64,000 nt of DNA from a virus. Made by a program: the position numbers and the translations under genes. Positions 1 through 8,217 of this stretch are shown piece by piece; position 1 is the stretch's first letter, and each line of letters opens with the position of its first letter. The notes under the pieces were generated by a model, which was not told the origin of the DNA, did no database searches, and was given only the letters and a program-made list of their open reading frames with translations. Location: positions 37,905 through 101,904 of the IMG/VR virus record IMGVR_UViG_3300027852_000033; one strand, 5' to 3'.

Positions 1-1
1 T

Positions 2-595
2 TCTAAAAATATGGAAAATGCAGACAGGAGTAATCGAATCGTAGAAGCATTATCAGTAGCTCTCAGATATAATATAGAGTCAAATATTTCCAAACCAGAT
101 ATGGATAATATCGATGATACCTCTCAAAATACTGATGAAAATACAACTAATAATGATATTGATAATCCGGCTACCCCAGATAGTCCAGATAGTTCAGCCA
201 TTATAGATAATCAAGAGGATATAGATAATCCAGATACCAAAGACGATAATTCAAATAATAATAATGATAGTACTGATAATAATGATGATCCTGGCGATCC
301 CGACAGTAATACAGATAGTAATTCAGGTGATGATACAAATAGTAATAAAGATAGTAATTCCAATACAATAAAAGCAGATATTACCACTACCGATGGTAGT
401 GATACAACCAATGATGCAGATACTTCTGTTAATTCAGATGTATCTACCGATGAGAGCGGTGATAATATTGGCGCCCAACCGGAAGAAAGGGTTAGAATAG
501 GATCTATAGCAAAAGGAAAAACTAATAGCGCGTCTAGATCCTTTACAAGAAAACCGTTTCGACTAACTTCTATATCGGATATAGCAAATCAATAA
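2..595 (+). CDS. Acidic Asp/Asn/Ser-rich protein, 5' end outside window
   Basis: The frame is open from base 2. The first ATG at 11 has no ribosome site in the ten bases before it, so the gene most likely begins left of the window. About 125 residues in the middle are almost only Asp, Asn, Ser, Thr and Gly, a disordered and strongly acidic stretch. The last 40 residues are basic (RSFTRKPFRL). It lies directly before two capsid genes, where tailed phages often keep a scaffold, protease or prohead-core gene, so a scaffold-like or capsid-associated role is possible. No known domain is visible and the function is not assigned. Confidence 0.7.
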   Translation, partial: SKNMENADRSNRIVEALSVALRYNIESNISKPDMDNIDDTSQNTDENTTNNDIDNPATPDSPDSSAIIDNQEDIDNPDTKDDNSNNNNDSTDNNDDPGDPDSNTDSNSGDDTNSNKDSNSNTIKADITTTDGSDTTNDADTSVNSDVSTDESGDNIGAQPEERVRIGSIAKGKTNSASRSFTRKPFRLTSISDIANQ

Positions 596-639
596 TGCTA
601 TTCTGATATAAAAACAGAAATACAAAATGAGGTAAAACA

Positions 640-1755
640 ATGGCAATAGGAGATTTGTATTATAATCCTACTGGCGAGGCTTTCAGTGGCAAACAGCCAA
701 TGAAAACCGTCGAAAAGCTAAGTTACCTTAACTCTATAGAAGATTGTTATCGATATAGCAGCAATCAAAGAGTTATTGGTACTTATTACCCGGTACGTCC
801 TCTCCCAGCTATGGATCTAGACAAAGATGCTGAATGGCCAATAGCTATGCCTGCCGGAACGATAGTATCTATTGTTCCACTAAAAGATGCACAAGGCTAT
901 ACTGTAGATGATGCAGTTACTGGAATAAGAATTGGAGGCGATATCTATGTTTCTTTAGGAATAGATGGTGTCGCTCTTGAAAAGAATATCAATGTAGTTT
1001 ATCCAAAAGAAACTGCAGGACTTATTACAGTATGTAATGGAAGCGGAGGAAGTGTTAATGATCCGTATAGTGATGCTTCAGGCGAATGGGGATTGTTAAC
1101 AGCTAGTGGCGAAATTGCAACTACCGGTGTTAACTATGCAAGGCCTGCTAATATTCCTATAGGAATAGTAAATAGCAGGGTATATGCTGATTTAAGAATG
1201 AGATATCTCAATTATGAGGTAGGACAGGATCCACAGGGTATAGCACTTGGTGGAATTCTTACTTTACCATATGTCGGAATATATGGTTCCGGAGATAGAG
1301 CTGCAGTTCTAGCGGCTATAAAAGGAGTAGTAGATTCCAAACATCAATATGTTCATGGTGAAAATGCAACTGGTAGTACAGTAGAAGCATATTTTGGCGT
1401 AGACGCTAGATTACAACCGGATGCTAATGGTAAATTCACAAATCATAGTGGTGCTGCAAATTTAGAATTTGCTAGAGTACTCGAAAAACGGAACAGGGTA
1501 CCATACGATCTTGATGAAGTAATTGATTCATTCCCTGGTTCAGGTATGCAAGGAATGGATACTGGCGGACTGAGCGCGAGATATTATGACTTCTCAAAAA
1601 AGATACTCGCATTAACCGCTGTAAAAGGCGCTGCATACGCAGCCGTGAAAGACAATCTAAAGAAAACATTATACGAGCCGCTTGTTACTGATACCGCTAA
1701 TGTTACCATTATTATGGGACAGGTTGATATTGCTTTCGGTAAGATAAGTTACTAG
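640..1755 (+). CDS. Probable capsid-associated structural protein
   Basis: This 371-residue protein has a GAGG ribosome site before ATG 640. Its stop codon overlaps the ribosome site of the major capsid gene, so the two are translated as a pair. The sequence is rich in Gly, Ala, Val and Tyr with many predicted short beta strands and no signal peptide or membrane segment, as usual for capsid decoration or head proteins. The assignment rests on its position next to the capsid gene and its composition, not on a recognised domain. A head-fibre or capsid-stabilising protein is the most likely alternative. Confidence 0.6.
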   Translation: MAIGDLYYNPTGEAFSGKQPMKTVEKLSYLNSIEDCYRYSSNQRVIGTYYPVRPLPAMDLDKDAEWPIAMPAGTIVSIVPLKDAQGYTVDDAVTGIRIGGDIYVSLGIDGVALEKNINVVYPKETAGLITVCNGSGGSVNDPYSDASGEWGLLTASGEIATTGVNYARPANIPIGIVNSRVYADLRMRYLNYEVGQDPQGIALGGILTLPYVGIYGSGDRAAVLAAIKGVVDSKHQYVHGENATGSTVEAYFGVDARLQPDANGKFTNHSGAANLEFARVLEKRNRVPYDLDEVIDSFPGSGMQGMDTGGLSARYYDFSKKILALTAVKGAAYAAVKDNLKKTLYEPLVTDTANVTIIMGQVDIAFGKISY

Positions 1756-1767
1756 GAGGTAATGAAT

Positions 1768-3174
1768 ATGTTGAATGAATTACGTCACAGTTCTTTGGTT
1801 CACAGTCTTCAGAACCTCAGTTCTTACAATCTCCGAAAGGAAATAGAAGATAAGTATAATACCTTCACTGATCAAGAATCAGCATATAATAGGATAGAAG
1901 AAGATGCTGAGGATATTTACGAGATAATAAACGCATTTAATACTGGTAAAATTGCGGGGGAAAGTCTAAGTCTAAAAGAAGTCCTTATGACCAAAGACTA
2001 CCCTAAACTATTTTATGCAGCTACCGAAATTCTTATGAAAAGTAGGATAGTTCCTAATAGAATAATTACTGGTAATTTGTTTCAGACTATACCTTATACT
2101 GGAAACTCCCTTAATGTTACAATTAGGACAATGGGTGGAGTGGAAGTAGAAGAAATAGGTGAAGGCGAGGAGTATCCTGAAACTTCCAGTGCAGTATCAG
2201 ATCAGGCTTTTAGAATTAACCTCTGGATTAAGAAGTATGGTGCAAAAGTGCCGGCTACCAGAGAATTGATAGAGTCTGACAATTGGGGTATATGGGCATA
2301 TACTATAGCTCAATTAGCTGATGCTTTACTTAACAAGAAGGAAAAACTTGCAGTAACTATGCTTAATGAATTTGCCGGTTATACACTTATGGATAATGCT
2401 AATTCTGCAAATGTAGCTCTTGGTTCTACTACCGGTAGAGGAATTGATGGTAATCAAAATGGAGCTCTTGGTGTTGATGACCTTATGAGAATAATGTCAT
2501 GGATGCATATGAGAGGTTACAATATAGATACCATTCTTATTAACCCTTTTGCATGGGCAATGTGGGCAAGAGATACTGAAATTAGAGAAGTTGTTATGGG
2601 TGGAGGTATATCTCATATTCCACAGGGAAACGCCGCACCAGGCTGGGATATGCCTTGGGGTGGATTAGGCCAACCTTATGATAGGTTTGGTGGTAATGGT
2701 CCTGCTAGTCTTCCCGCAGGGGGCGCTGGCGACCATAATACTTTAGATCCAATCTATGGTAAACTTGGGATAGCACCTTATGCTTTTCCTAACCTTACTC
2801 CGTTTGGGGCTACTTTTATGACACAGCCAAAACATCTTGATAGACCTATCAAGATATTGGTTACACCTATGGTTCCATACTACAAGATATCTAGTGGTGG
2901 GAAAACTGGGAAATATGCAACCAATATTATTTTTGCAGAATCTGCAAGATGCGGCTTGATATTACAGAAAGAAAACCCAACCATGGAACAATGGAACGAT
3001 ATCGAGAAAGAGATAGATTATACCAAGATTAGAGAAAGGTATGGTATGGCTTTACAAGAACAAGGGCGAGCAGTATGCGTAGCCCGAAATATTGTAGTTG
3101 ACAGAACTTACACTTTTGATAATGTTAATAGTGTATCTTTAAATCCACTTACCTACGAAACTGATTTAATATAG
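1768..3174 (+). CDS. Major capsid protein (HK97-fold type)
   Basis: This protein forms the icosahedral shell. It has the expected length (468 residues) and layout: a charged helical N-terminus (about residues 1-60), a long-strand region with VTIRTMGGVEVEEIGEGEEYP near residues 112-132, a helix-rich P-domain and A-domain containing the DTILINPFAWAMW segment, and a beta-rich C-terminus. This matches phage capsid proteins of large myoviruses. There are two possible starts. ATG 1762 lies one base after the perfect AGGAGGT at 1754-1760, too close to use; ATG 1768 has a 7-base spacing and is preferred. The gene is followed at once by a strong terminator, in keeping with very high expression. Confidence 0.88.
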   Translation: MLNELRHSSLVHSLQNLSSYNLRKEIEDKYNTFTDQESAYNRIEEDAEDIYEIINAFNTGKIAGESLSLKEVLMTKDYPKLFYAATEILMKSRIVPNRIITGNLFQTIPYTGNSLNVTIRTMGGVEVEEIGEGEEYPETSSAVSDQAFRINLWIKKYGAKVPATRELIESDNWGIWAYTIAQLADALLNKKEKLAVTMLNEFAGYTLMDNANSANVALGSTTGRGIDGNQNGALGVDDLMRIMSWMHMRGYNIDTILINPFAWAMWARDTEIREVVMGGGISHIPQGNAAPGWDMPWGGLGQPYDRFGGNGPASLPAGGAGDHNTLDPIYGKLGIAPYAFPNLTPFGATFMTQPKHLDRPIKILVTPMVPYYKISSGGKTGKYATNIIFAESARCGLILQKENPTMEQWNDIEKEIDYTKIRERYGMALQEQGRAVCVARNIVVDRTYTFDNVNSVSLNPLTYETDLI

Positions 3175-3195
3175 AATAGGATAACATAGGTAACT

Positions 3196-3227
3196 AAAAA
3201 GCCAGGGATAGTCCCCTGGCTTTTTTT
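3196..3227 (+). terminator. Rho-independent terminator after the capsid gene
   Basis: A stem AAAAGCCAGGG / CCCTGGCTTTT with a short loop is followed by a run of T residues. It sits 20 bases after the capsid stop codon and ends the head-gene transcript. Confidence 0.92.
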
Positions 3228-3246
3228 GTGTTATTATCAAATTGTA

Positions 3247-3275
3247 TTATATATATCAATATGATAGAATATAAT
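3247..3275 (+). promoter_or_regulatory. Possible promoter for the 3303 gene
   Basis: A TATAAT box at 3270-3275 lies 27 bases before ATG 3303 and just after the terminator, where a new transcript must begin. The -35 hexamer at a 17-base spacing (TTATAT) is weak. Confidence 0.35.
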
Positions 3276-3302
3276 CACAAATAAAACAGGAAGGAAAAAA
3301 CT

Positions 3303-3791
3303 ATGGAAGATACTACTCAAATTGGTGGAGATAGTAATTTTGATACACCCGAAGGGAAAGTAACACTGACAATAGAGGATATTCCTACTTTGTCTATAAA
3401 ATTAGCAGAGGGGAAAGCATATTGGAGGTTAGAAAGCGGGGCGGTTGAGCTTAATTCATTTACAGGAAAAGTTTCGGCACGATTAGATGGTTCTTTAAGT
3501 GAATATGACCGAATGGCCGTTATGTTCGGATTAAATTCTGGCAATATTATTATAGCTAATGAAGTTAAAGACGAAGAACCATCTACTATGGATATATCTA
3601 ATTTATTATCCTCGGTTCATATCAATGCACGTATACTACTTGATGAAAAACACAAAGATAAATTTGTAAAAACACTATCTACAATAAGAAATGAAAAATT
3701 GCTTACGACCTGTGCTGAAGTAGAGATAGCGGAAGGAAAAAGAAAAGCATTTATAAAAGCAATAGATAGCAGACTTAAAGAGTTAGAATAA
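3303..3791 (+). CDS. Hypothetical protein, 162 aa
   Basis: A good ribosome site (AGGAAGGA) precedes ATG 3303. The first half is beta-rich (KVTLTIEDIPTLSIKL), the second half helical and charged (residues 90-162). No known family is recognised. It is the first gene after the capsid terminator and probably has its own promoter. The codon pattern matches the virion genes. Confidence 0.65.
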   Translation: MEDTTQIGGDSNFDTPEGKVTLTIEDIPTLSIKLAEGKAYWRLESGAVELNSFTGKVSARLDGSLSEYDRMAVMFGLNSGNIIIANEVKDEEPSTMDISNLLSSVHINARILLDEKHKDKFVKTLSTIRNEKLLTTCAEVEIAEGKRKAFIKAIDSRLKELE

Positions 3792-3867
3792 TTGAAAAGA
3801 TATAACCCTTAATGTAGGTCAGGATTGGTAACATAAAAGAACAATTAACAAAATTGGAAAGCGCTAA

Positions 3868-4017
3868 ATGGAATGTAAAGTATGCAATACCGAAATGATT
3901 ATCGATGAATGGGGAGGTTGGGTATGGGTTTGTTACATTTGCGGCTATGTCAGAGGAAAAGCAACTTCAAGAGAAATTGAAAAATACGAGGAAGAATTAT
4001 GGGGAGGAGGTGTTTAA
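3868..4017 (+). CDS. Small zinc-ribbon-like protein, 49 aa
   Basis: This short gene starts at ATG 3868 with GGAAAG upstream and stops at 4017, one base before the next ATG. The product has two Cys pairs (CKVC at residues 3-6 and CYIC at 22-25) and an acidic helical tail, as in single zinc-ribbon proteins of phages. The end of the gene holds the GGGGAGGAGG ribosome site for the next gene, which shows tight coupling. The target is unknown. Confidence 0.6.
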   Translation: MECKVCNTEMIIDEWGGWVWVCYICGYVRGKATSREIEKYEEELWGGGV

Positions 4018-4407
4018 ATGGATATACTTAATGAAATGACAAAAGATGAAATTATTATGTGGGTTCGTTCACAAGCTTCCTACATATTTCATCCACCGAA
4101 AAAAAGTGATGTTTTGTGGATGCGCTACCAAAAGAAAGAAAAAGAGGTTTCTGACAATCGCAAGGAACATATAGAGCGTGGGAAGTCGTTGAATATGGTA
4201 GAGCGAGACAAACTCGCAAAACAATTTAATACTACAAATGATGCGAATAAACGATTAGAGATTCTGACAAAAATGGTGCCTTATGAGAAGAAGTGGCAAT
4301 CATATTTAGACGAAGGTAAAGACATAATGAGGGCAGAAAAAAAGGTTGATAAATTATATGCTCAAATTGAAATTGAGAGGACTAAAGAGAATGAAACGGC
4401 TGCGTAG
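4018..4407 (+). CDS. Hypothetical Lys/Glu-rich helical protein, 129 aa
   Basis: The start follows the previous stop with no gap and has a perfect AGGAGG ribosome site at 4005-4010. The protein is almost all charged helix (KKEKEVSDNRKEH, RLEILTKMVPYEKKW), likely coiled coil. No family is recognised. The next gene overlaps its last 17 bases. Confidence 0.65.
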   Translation: MDILNEMTKDEIIMWVRSQASYIFHPPKKSDVLWMRYQKKEKEVSDNRKEHIERGKSLNMVERDKLAKQFNTTNDANKRLEILTKMVPYEKKWQSYLDEGKDIMRAEKKVDKLYAQIEIERTKENETAA

Positions 4408-4573
4408 GTGTAGGCATTGCCAACACGAAATGTTTGTTGACGATTATTATAAATCGTATTTTTGTGATAATTGCGGATGCGAATATGGCGTAATTGCAGA
4501 ATGGGACGATAAGTATAATATACAATATCGATGTTCTACTTCAAATCATACTCAGTTTACTGGGGAAGTTTAA
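4391..4573 (+). CDS. Small zinc-ribbon-like protein, 60 aa
   Basis: The frame is open from 4346, but ATG 4391 is preferred because it is preceded by AAAGAGA and keeps overlap with the upstream gene to 17 bases. The product has CRHC (residues 6-9) and CDNC (24-27) pairs typical of a zinc ribbon, plus one lone Cys. It resembles the 49-residue gene at 3868 in layout, so the two may be diverged relatives or independent small zinc proteins. The function is unknown. Confidence 0.55.
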   Translation: MKRLRRCRHCQHEMFVDDYYKSYFCDNCGCEYGVIAEWDDKYNIQYRCSTSNHTQFTGEV

Positions 4574-4574
4574 A

Positions 4575-4790
4575 ATGATAACAGCTAAAAAATTAAGCGA
4601 AGTAGAAGAGAAATGGGGCATTGATATTGTTATTAATTTTACTGAACCGCTTCGTAATATTAATGTTACAAAGACCTTTAGTTTTGTTAACCAAAACCAA
4701 ATTGATTCAGAATATGAAACCAGAATAGCAAAAGCAATTACGAATATAGAATACAGAATATTAGAAAATGAGCTACTTAATGATACTTAA
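4575..4790 (+). CDS. Hypothetical protein, 71 aa
   Basis: The longer frame begins at 4494 inside the previous gene. ATG 4575 is chosen because it follows the preceding stop by one base and has GGGGAAG just upstream. The product, beginning MITAKKLSEVEEKWGIDIVI, is a mixed alpha/beta chain with no recognised motif. It is the last gene of a four-gene coupled cluster. Confidence 0.55.
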   Translation: MITAKKLSEVEEKWGIDIVINFTEPLRNINVTKTFSFVNQNQIDSEYETRIAKAITNIEYRILENELLNDT

Positions 4791-4815
4791 ATGTTAGATT
4801 AGGTTGAATAATATT

Positions 4816-4843
4816 TTGAAAAAACTATATGTATGAGTAAAAT
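4816..4843 (+). promoter_or_regulatory. Likely sigma-70/SigA-type promoter
   Basis: TTGAAA (4816-4821) and TAAAAT (4838-4843) are spaced by 16 bases, in the 148-base gap before the TTG-started gene at 4939. This would drive the fibre or surface gene cluster. Confidence 0.5.
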
Positions 4844-4938
4844 ATAGTACAAAGATATCAAAAATACAGAATTAATAATAGGCAAAAATGATTACAATAA
4901 TTAAACTGAACAAAATATGTCATGAGGGGAGTAAATAA

Positions 4939-6507
4939 TTGGCTAATCGTTTTGTAGATATAGGAACTGGTTCTAATTCAGATACAGGAGAAAACTTTGA
5001 TTTGGCCTGGGCAACTACGGAATATGCTTGGGAATCCGGCGCTTTATCCCCTGGCGATTTTGTATTTACAAGGCCTAATCATTTAGAAATTCCAACTGAT
5101 CATATTGCTCCGGTATATGATGGATTAGCTAATCAGTTCATAACAGTGTTAGCTTGGCCAAAACCGGCTTTTTCCATTACTTCAGCGACATGGACAAATG
5201 GAAGCACAACAGTTGATCTTGTATTGCCTGCAACGCTTACAAGAAATGGACATGCTGGTAGAATGATACTGGCCCCAAATGGTTTTATTTATTTCATTAC
5301 TTATATAGTCGATTCAAATACATTTTTAATTGATAGAGCATATTCAGGAAGCACTGTAAGTGGAGTATCCGGAGCAGCAACAATAGCAGCGGATCCATAT
5401 TATAACATGGCACAAGCAATTGACGACTCATCGACTACGATTAAAAAAGCTGATTGGAATGCAAATAATCCTGCAAGGCCTGTCATTAGTTTTAATAATG
5501 CGGCCTATCGATTGTCTTTTGCTATGGATCAGTATCAGAGGTTGCAAGGATTTGAGATTAAAGATTCAATCGACGTTACCGGAATACTTCAAATGTTCAC
5601 AGACGCCCAGGTTATTGTGAAAGGTTGTTTGATAAAGCAATCATCAAGTAATACCTGTTTGGTAAATATTTCAAGGACATCTTCTATAATTGATGAATGT
5701 ATTATTGAAGGAAGCGGTGCTGGAGCTAGCCAGGTTGGTATTACAGCAGGCCGGGGCGCGGCTGGTGGGGGTAATATATTAGTTAGAAATTCAGCTATTT
5801 ATAATTGTGGTAGTTATGGGATCCAGACTTTCCGTCCTTTATACCTAGATAATATGAATATTGGAATTGAACAACCTAATGGGGATGAAGATATTAGTAA
5901 TGCATCGCTTATGTTTGGAAAGGATGTGCGTTGTGGAGGAACAAATGGCGGACCTACTATATACTCATTATATGGAGGTAATTTAGCTTATTTTGAAAAC
6001 TATCAAAAGATATTAGGAGCTCACAGAACTCTTTTTCTTGGAGGGTATTATCAAAACGTACAGGTTAGTGGTGAAACACCTAACAAAAAACTATCAGATG
6101 AGATTATAAAAATAGTCCCAAATATTTCAGGGTTTGATTATATTCCGGAAATGGCTGTCTATGTATTTGAGGATGAATTGAATGGTGTACCTGCAGGTAC
6201 ATATGATTTTGGATATTGGATTTATAATGATTCAGGAGTGACTTTAAATGTCGGTGACCCGATGTTAAATATTTGGCTTGAAGTTGAGTTTTTAGGAGAA
6301 GCTGACGGCGCAAACAACTTTGTTACAACTAAAAAATATTCTACCCTGCAGGATATTGACGATGCGGCGGATGCAGATGACTGGGATAAGCTTATAGTAA
6401 GTAGTTGTACAATACCAACAGCAAGCAAGATTGTAGCAAAAATATATTTCAGTAAATACCTAGCAGCAACACATGTTTTTGTTGATACCAAAGAAACTGA
6501 AAACTAA
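4939..6507 (+). CDS. Putative beta-helix virion surface / fibre protein
   Basis: This 522-residue protein starts with TTG; GAGGGGA at 4924-4930 is the ribosome site. The first 180 residues look like an attachment domain. Residues about 185-340 show the short repeated strand-turn pattern of a right-handed parallel beta-helix (VIVKGCLIKQSSSN, SSIIDECIIEGSGAG, NILVRNSAIYNCGSYG). The C-terminal 150 residues form another beta-rich domain ending in VFVDTKETEN. Beta-helix proteins of this kind serve as phage tailspikes, fibres or head appendages and may bind or cut host glycans. No catalytic residues are identified. A copy of the last 20 codons lies at 7046-7108. Confidence 0.65.
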   Translation: MANRFVDIGTGSNSDTGENFDLAWATTEYAWESGALSPGDFVFTRPNHLEIPTDHIAPVYDGLANQFITVLAWPKPAFSITSATWTNGSTTVDLVLPATLTRNGHAGRMILAPNGFIYFITYIVDSNTFLIDRAYSGSTVSGVSGAATIAADPYYNMAQAIDDSSTTIKKADWNANNPARPVISFNNAAYRLSFAMDQYQRLQGFEIKDSIDVTGILQMFTDAQVIVKGCLIKQSSSNTCLVNISRTSSIIDECIIEGSGAGASQVGITAGRGAAGGGNILVRNSAIYNCGSYGIQTFRPLYLDNMNIGIEQPNGDEDISNASLMFGKDVRCGGTNGGPTIYSLYGGNLAYFENYQKILGAHRTLFLGGYYQNVQVSGETPNKKLSDEIIKIVPNISGFDYIPEMAVYVFEDELNGVPAGTYDFGYWIYNDSGVTLNVGDPMLNIWLEVEFLGEADGANNFVTTKKYSTLQDIDDAADADDWDKLIVSSCTIPTASKIVAKIYFSKYLAATHVFVDTKETEN

Positions 6508-6534
6508 TGCGAAAGCAATTAGGGAGGAATAAGT

Positions 6535-7026
6535 ATGAATCCAAAAGAAAAAGGAAAATTCCAAGCAAAATGGAAAATAGAAAAGTACAAAAACGAACAG
6601 GATAAGAAAGATGGCAAACCTTATGAAGTGGTTTGCTGGCCTTTAAACTTACTTTTGAATGAAGGAATAAACGAAATATGGACAATCCTATGTAGTGCAG
6701 GTGGGACAAAATTTGATAATACCAATGCTTATCTTGGAGTAGGTGATTCAAATACGGCGGCTGCTGCAACACAAACCGCATTGCAAGCAGCGGTTAACAA
6801 ACTTTATAAAGGTATGGAGTCGGGATTTCCAACCTATGGTACTGATCAAAAAGCTGTTTGGAAATCTTCTTTTGCAAGCGCTGAAGCTAATTTTGCATGG
6901 GAAGAGTTTACCGTTGCAAATGGTAATTCAGATGCTAGTATCAATTTAAACAGAAAAGTAGAATCTAAAGGGACTAAGCTGTCAGGGACTGTTTGGGATT
7001 TAACCCTTGAAATCACTCTTGCATAA
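6535..7026 (+). CDS. Phage structural protein, 163 aa
   Basis: A clear GGGAGGAA ribosome site precedes ATG 6535. The N-terminus is basic and helical; residues 60-100 contain an AYLGVGDSNTAAAATQTALQ segment and the C-terminus is beta-rich (TVWDLTLEITLA). I recall similar proteins beside fibre and decoration genes in many phages, but their exact role is not established. It lies between a beta-helix protein and a repeat protein, so a virion surface role is the best inference. Confidence 0.6.
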   Translation: MNPKEKGKFQAKWKIEKYKNEQDKKDGKPYEVVCWPLNLLLNEGINEIWTILCSAGGTKFDNTNAYLGVGDSNTAAAATQTALQAAVNKLYKGMESGFPTYGTDQKAVWKSSFASAEANFAWEEFTVANGNSDASINLNRKVESKGTKLSGTVWDLTLEITLA

Positions 7027-7027
7027 A

Positions 7028-7108
7028 TATGTTAGAACAAAAAGGTTTGTCAGTAAATATTTAGCATCAACTAATATTTTTATTGATATACGGGAGACTG
7101 ATAATTAA
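7028..7108 (+). pseudogene. Remnant copy of the 3' end of the beta-helix gene
   Basis: From 7046 the frame reads FVSKYLASTNIFIDIRETDN and stop. The end of the gene at 4939-6507 reads YFSKYLAATHVFVDTKETEN and stop. The DNA is also alike, including the ATG that follows both stops. There is no start codon or upstream domain, so this is a leftover of a duplication or recombination within the surface-protein cluster. Confidence 0.7.
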
Positions 7109-7494
7109 TGGCAATTGTTTGGAGTTATGGGAGAGCAAGAAGAACAGGACCATTTTGGAGAAATGGGCAAGCCAAGTTTTTACGGGAATATGGTAATGAA
7201 CAAATAAACATAACCGATTCCGGAATAGGAACTGATATCATTTCTCTGCTAAACAACTTGAGTATAGTTGATTCCGGAACCGGAACTGATGTTGTCTCTC
7301 TGATAAATAACATGAACATAGCTGATTCCGGAATTGGAACCGATATCGTTTCTCTTCTAAACAATCTGAACATAGCTGATTCTGGGATAGGAACTGATAT
7401 TATTTCTATACAAACCCCTCATTCAACAGTAAATCTTGGTAGATTATTTAATAGAGGAATAAACAGAGGATATATGAGAGGAATAATACATTGA
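7108..7494 (+). CDS. Structural protein with 18-residue tandem repeats, 128 aa
   Basis: ATG 7108 overlaps the TAA of the remnant before it; CGGGAG at 7091-7096 can serve as ribosome site. The N-terminus is basic (RARRTGPFWRNGQAKF), and residues 35-106 hold four copies of an 18-residue unit with core IADSGIGTDIVSLLNN. The C-terminus is Arg/Gly-rich. Such DSGxGTD repeats are found in phage and other surface proteins and are probably a fibrous beta stack. It ends in TGA. Confidence 0.6.
   Translation: MAIVWSYGRARRTGPFWRNGQAKFLREYGNEQINITDSGIGTDIISLLNNLSIVDSGTGTDVVSLINNMNIADSGIGTDIVSLLNNLNIADSGIGTDIISIQTPHSTVNLGRLFNRGINRGYMRGIIH
7210..7425 (+). repeat. 54-bp tandem repeat, about 4 copies, in frame
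   Basis: Units begin near 7210, 7264, 7318 and 7372 with ATAGCTGATTCCGG-like starts. The last unit keeps only its first two thirds. The differences are mostly silent or conservative, so the protein repeat is under selection. Confidence 0.8.
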
Positions 7495-7550
7495 ACAAGT
7501 TTAGAATAACAATATCAGCAAGGAATGAAACATATTTAAAACCTATGTAA

Positions 7551-7626
7551 AGGAGGAGGTACATTTCTTTACGGAGCTAACGAAGTAATATTTTATAGTT
7601 GCCGTGGGTTTCTGTGCCTAATATTT
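7551..7626 (+). other. Orphan strong ribosome site and short open stretch
   Basis: AGGAGGAGGT at 7551-7560 is one of the strongest ribosome sites in the window, but no ATG, GTG or TTG follows at normal spacing. The frame of the next gene is open here and reads LYGANEVIFYSCRG, which looks like protein. This may be a decayed start of the 7627 gene or a relic of another small gene. Confidence 0.35.
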
Positions 7627-8178
7627 ATGGCAGAATTAAGAGCATATGGAATTGAAGATATAATATACTTTCCCTTAATAGACTTCGGCGATACCGATTT
7701 TGAAAAAACACCAGTCTCTTTTGAACTTGGAGATAGCCAAATATCTATAGATGGAATAGCTTTTGAAAACACTGCTAATTTGCCATCATATGTAGGAAAT
7801 GGGATGTATGGTGTTATTCTAACAGCAAGCGAACATTCATGTAAAAAGATTATATTAACTATAATTGATCAATCTGGTACTCCATTATGGGAAGATCAAG
7901 CAGTTTATATAGAAACTGTTGGGCATCTCCTATCTCAACATCCGGGAATCGGGCCAGGTACAGGTACAAGATTTGATTCAATTACACTTAACTTAGCAAA
8001 TATGTATACATTGATACAATTTTTAGTAGATATGGAAGAAGGGGATTGGGAACTTAAAGAACCTAATCAGCTTGTATACTATCTAAAAGGATCTGCAACA
8101 ATTATAGCACAATGGAATTGTTTTGATATCAATGGGGATCCATCAATAACCAATATAGCAAAGATAGTAAGAATATAA
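7627..8178 (+). CDS. Phage structural protein, 183 aa
   Basis: The N-terminus reads MAELRAYGIEDIIYFPLID and later SGTPLWEDQAVYIETVG, a pattern I recognise from widespread phage surface or upper-baseplate proteins, in which a beta-sandwich head domain is followed by variable regions. No good ribosome site stands directly before ATG 7627, but residue similarity to the family supports this start. The C-terminal part (residues 115-183) has a helix and a small beta domain. A role on the virion surface is inferred from family and position. Confidence 0.6.
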   Translation: MAELRAYGIEDIIYFPLIDFGDTDFEKTPVSFELGDSQISIDGIAFENTANLPSYVGNGMYGVILTASEHSCKKIILTIIDQSGTPLWEDQAVYIETVGHLLSQHPGIGPGTGTRFDSITLNLANMYTLIQFLVDMEEGDWELKEPNQLVYYLKGSATIIAQWNCFDINGDPSITNIAKIVRI

Positions 8179-8217
8179 TATTTTATATTAGTATACATTT
8201 AATACCGGTTATGATAA

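Noticed and set aside
4346-4390. Longer start of the small zinc-ribbon gene
   Set aside because: It would overlap the previous gene by 62 bases and lacks a ribosome site; ATG 4391 is better placed.
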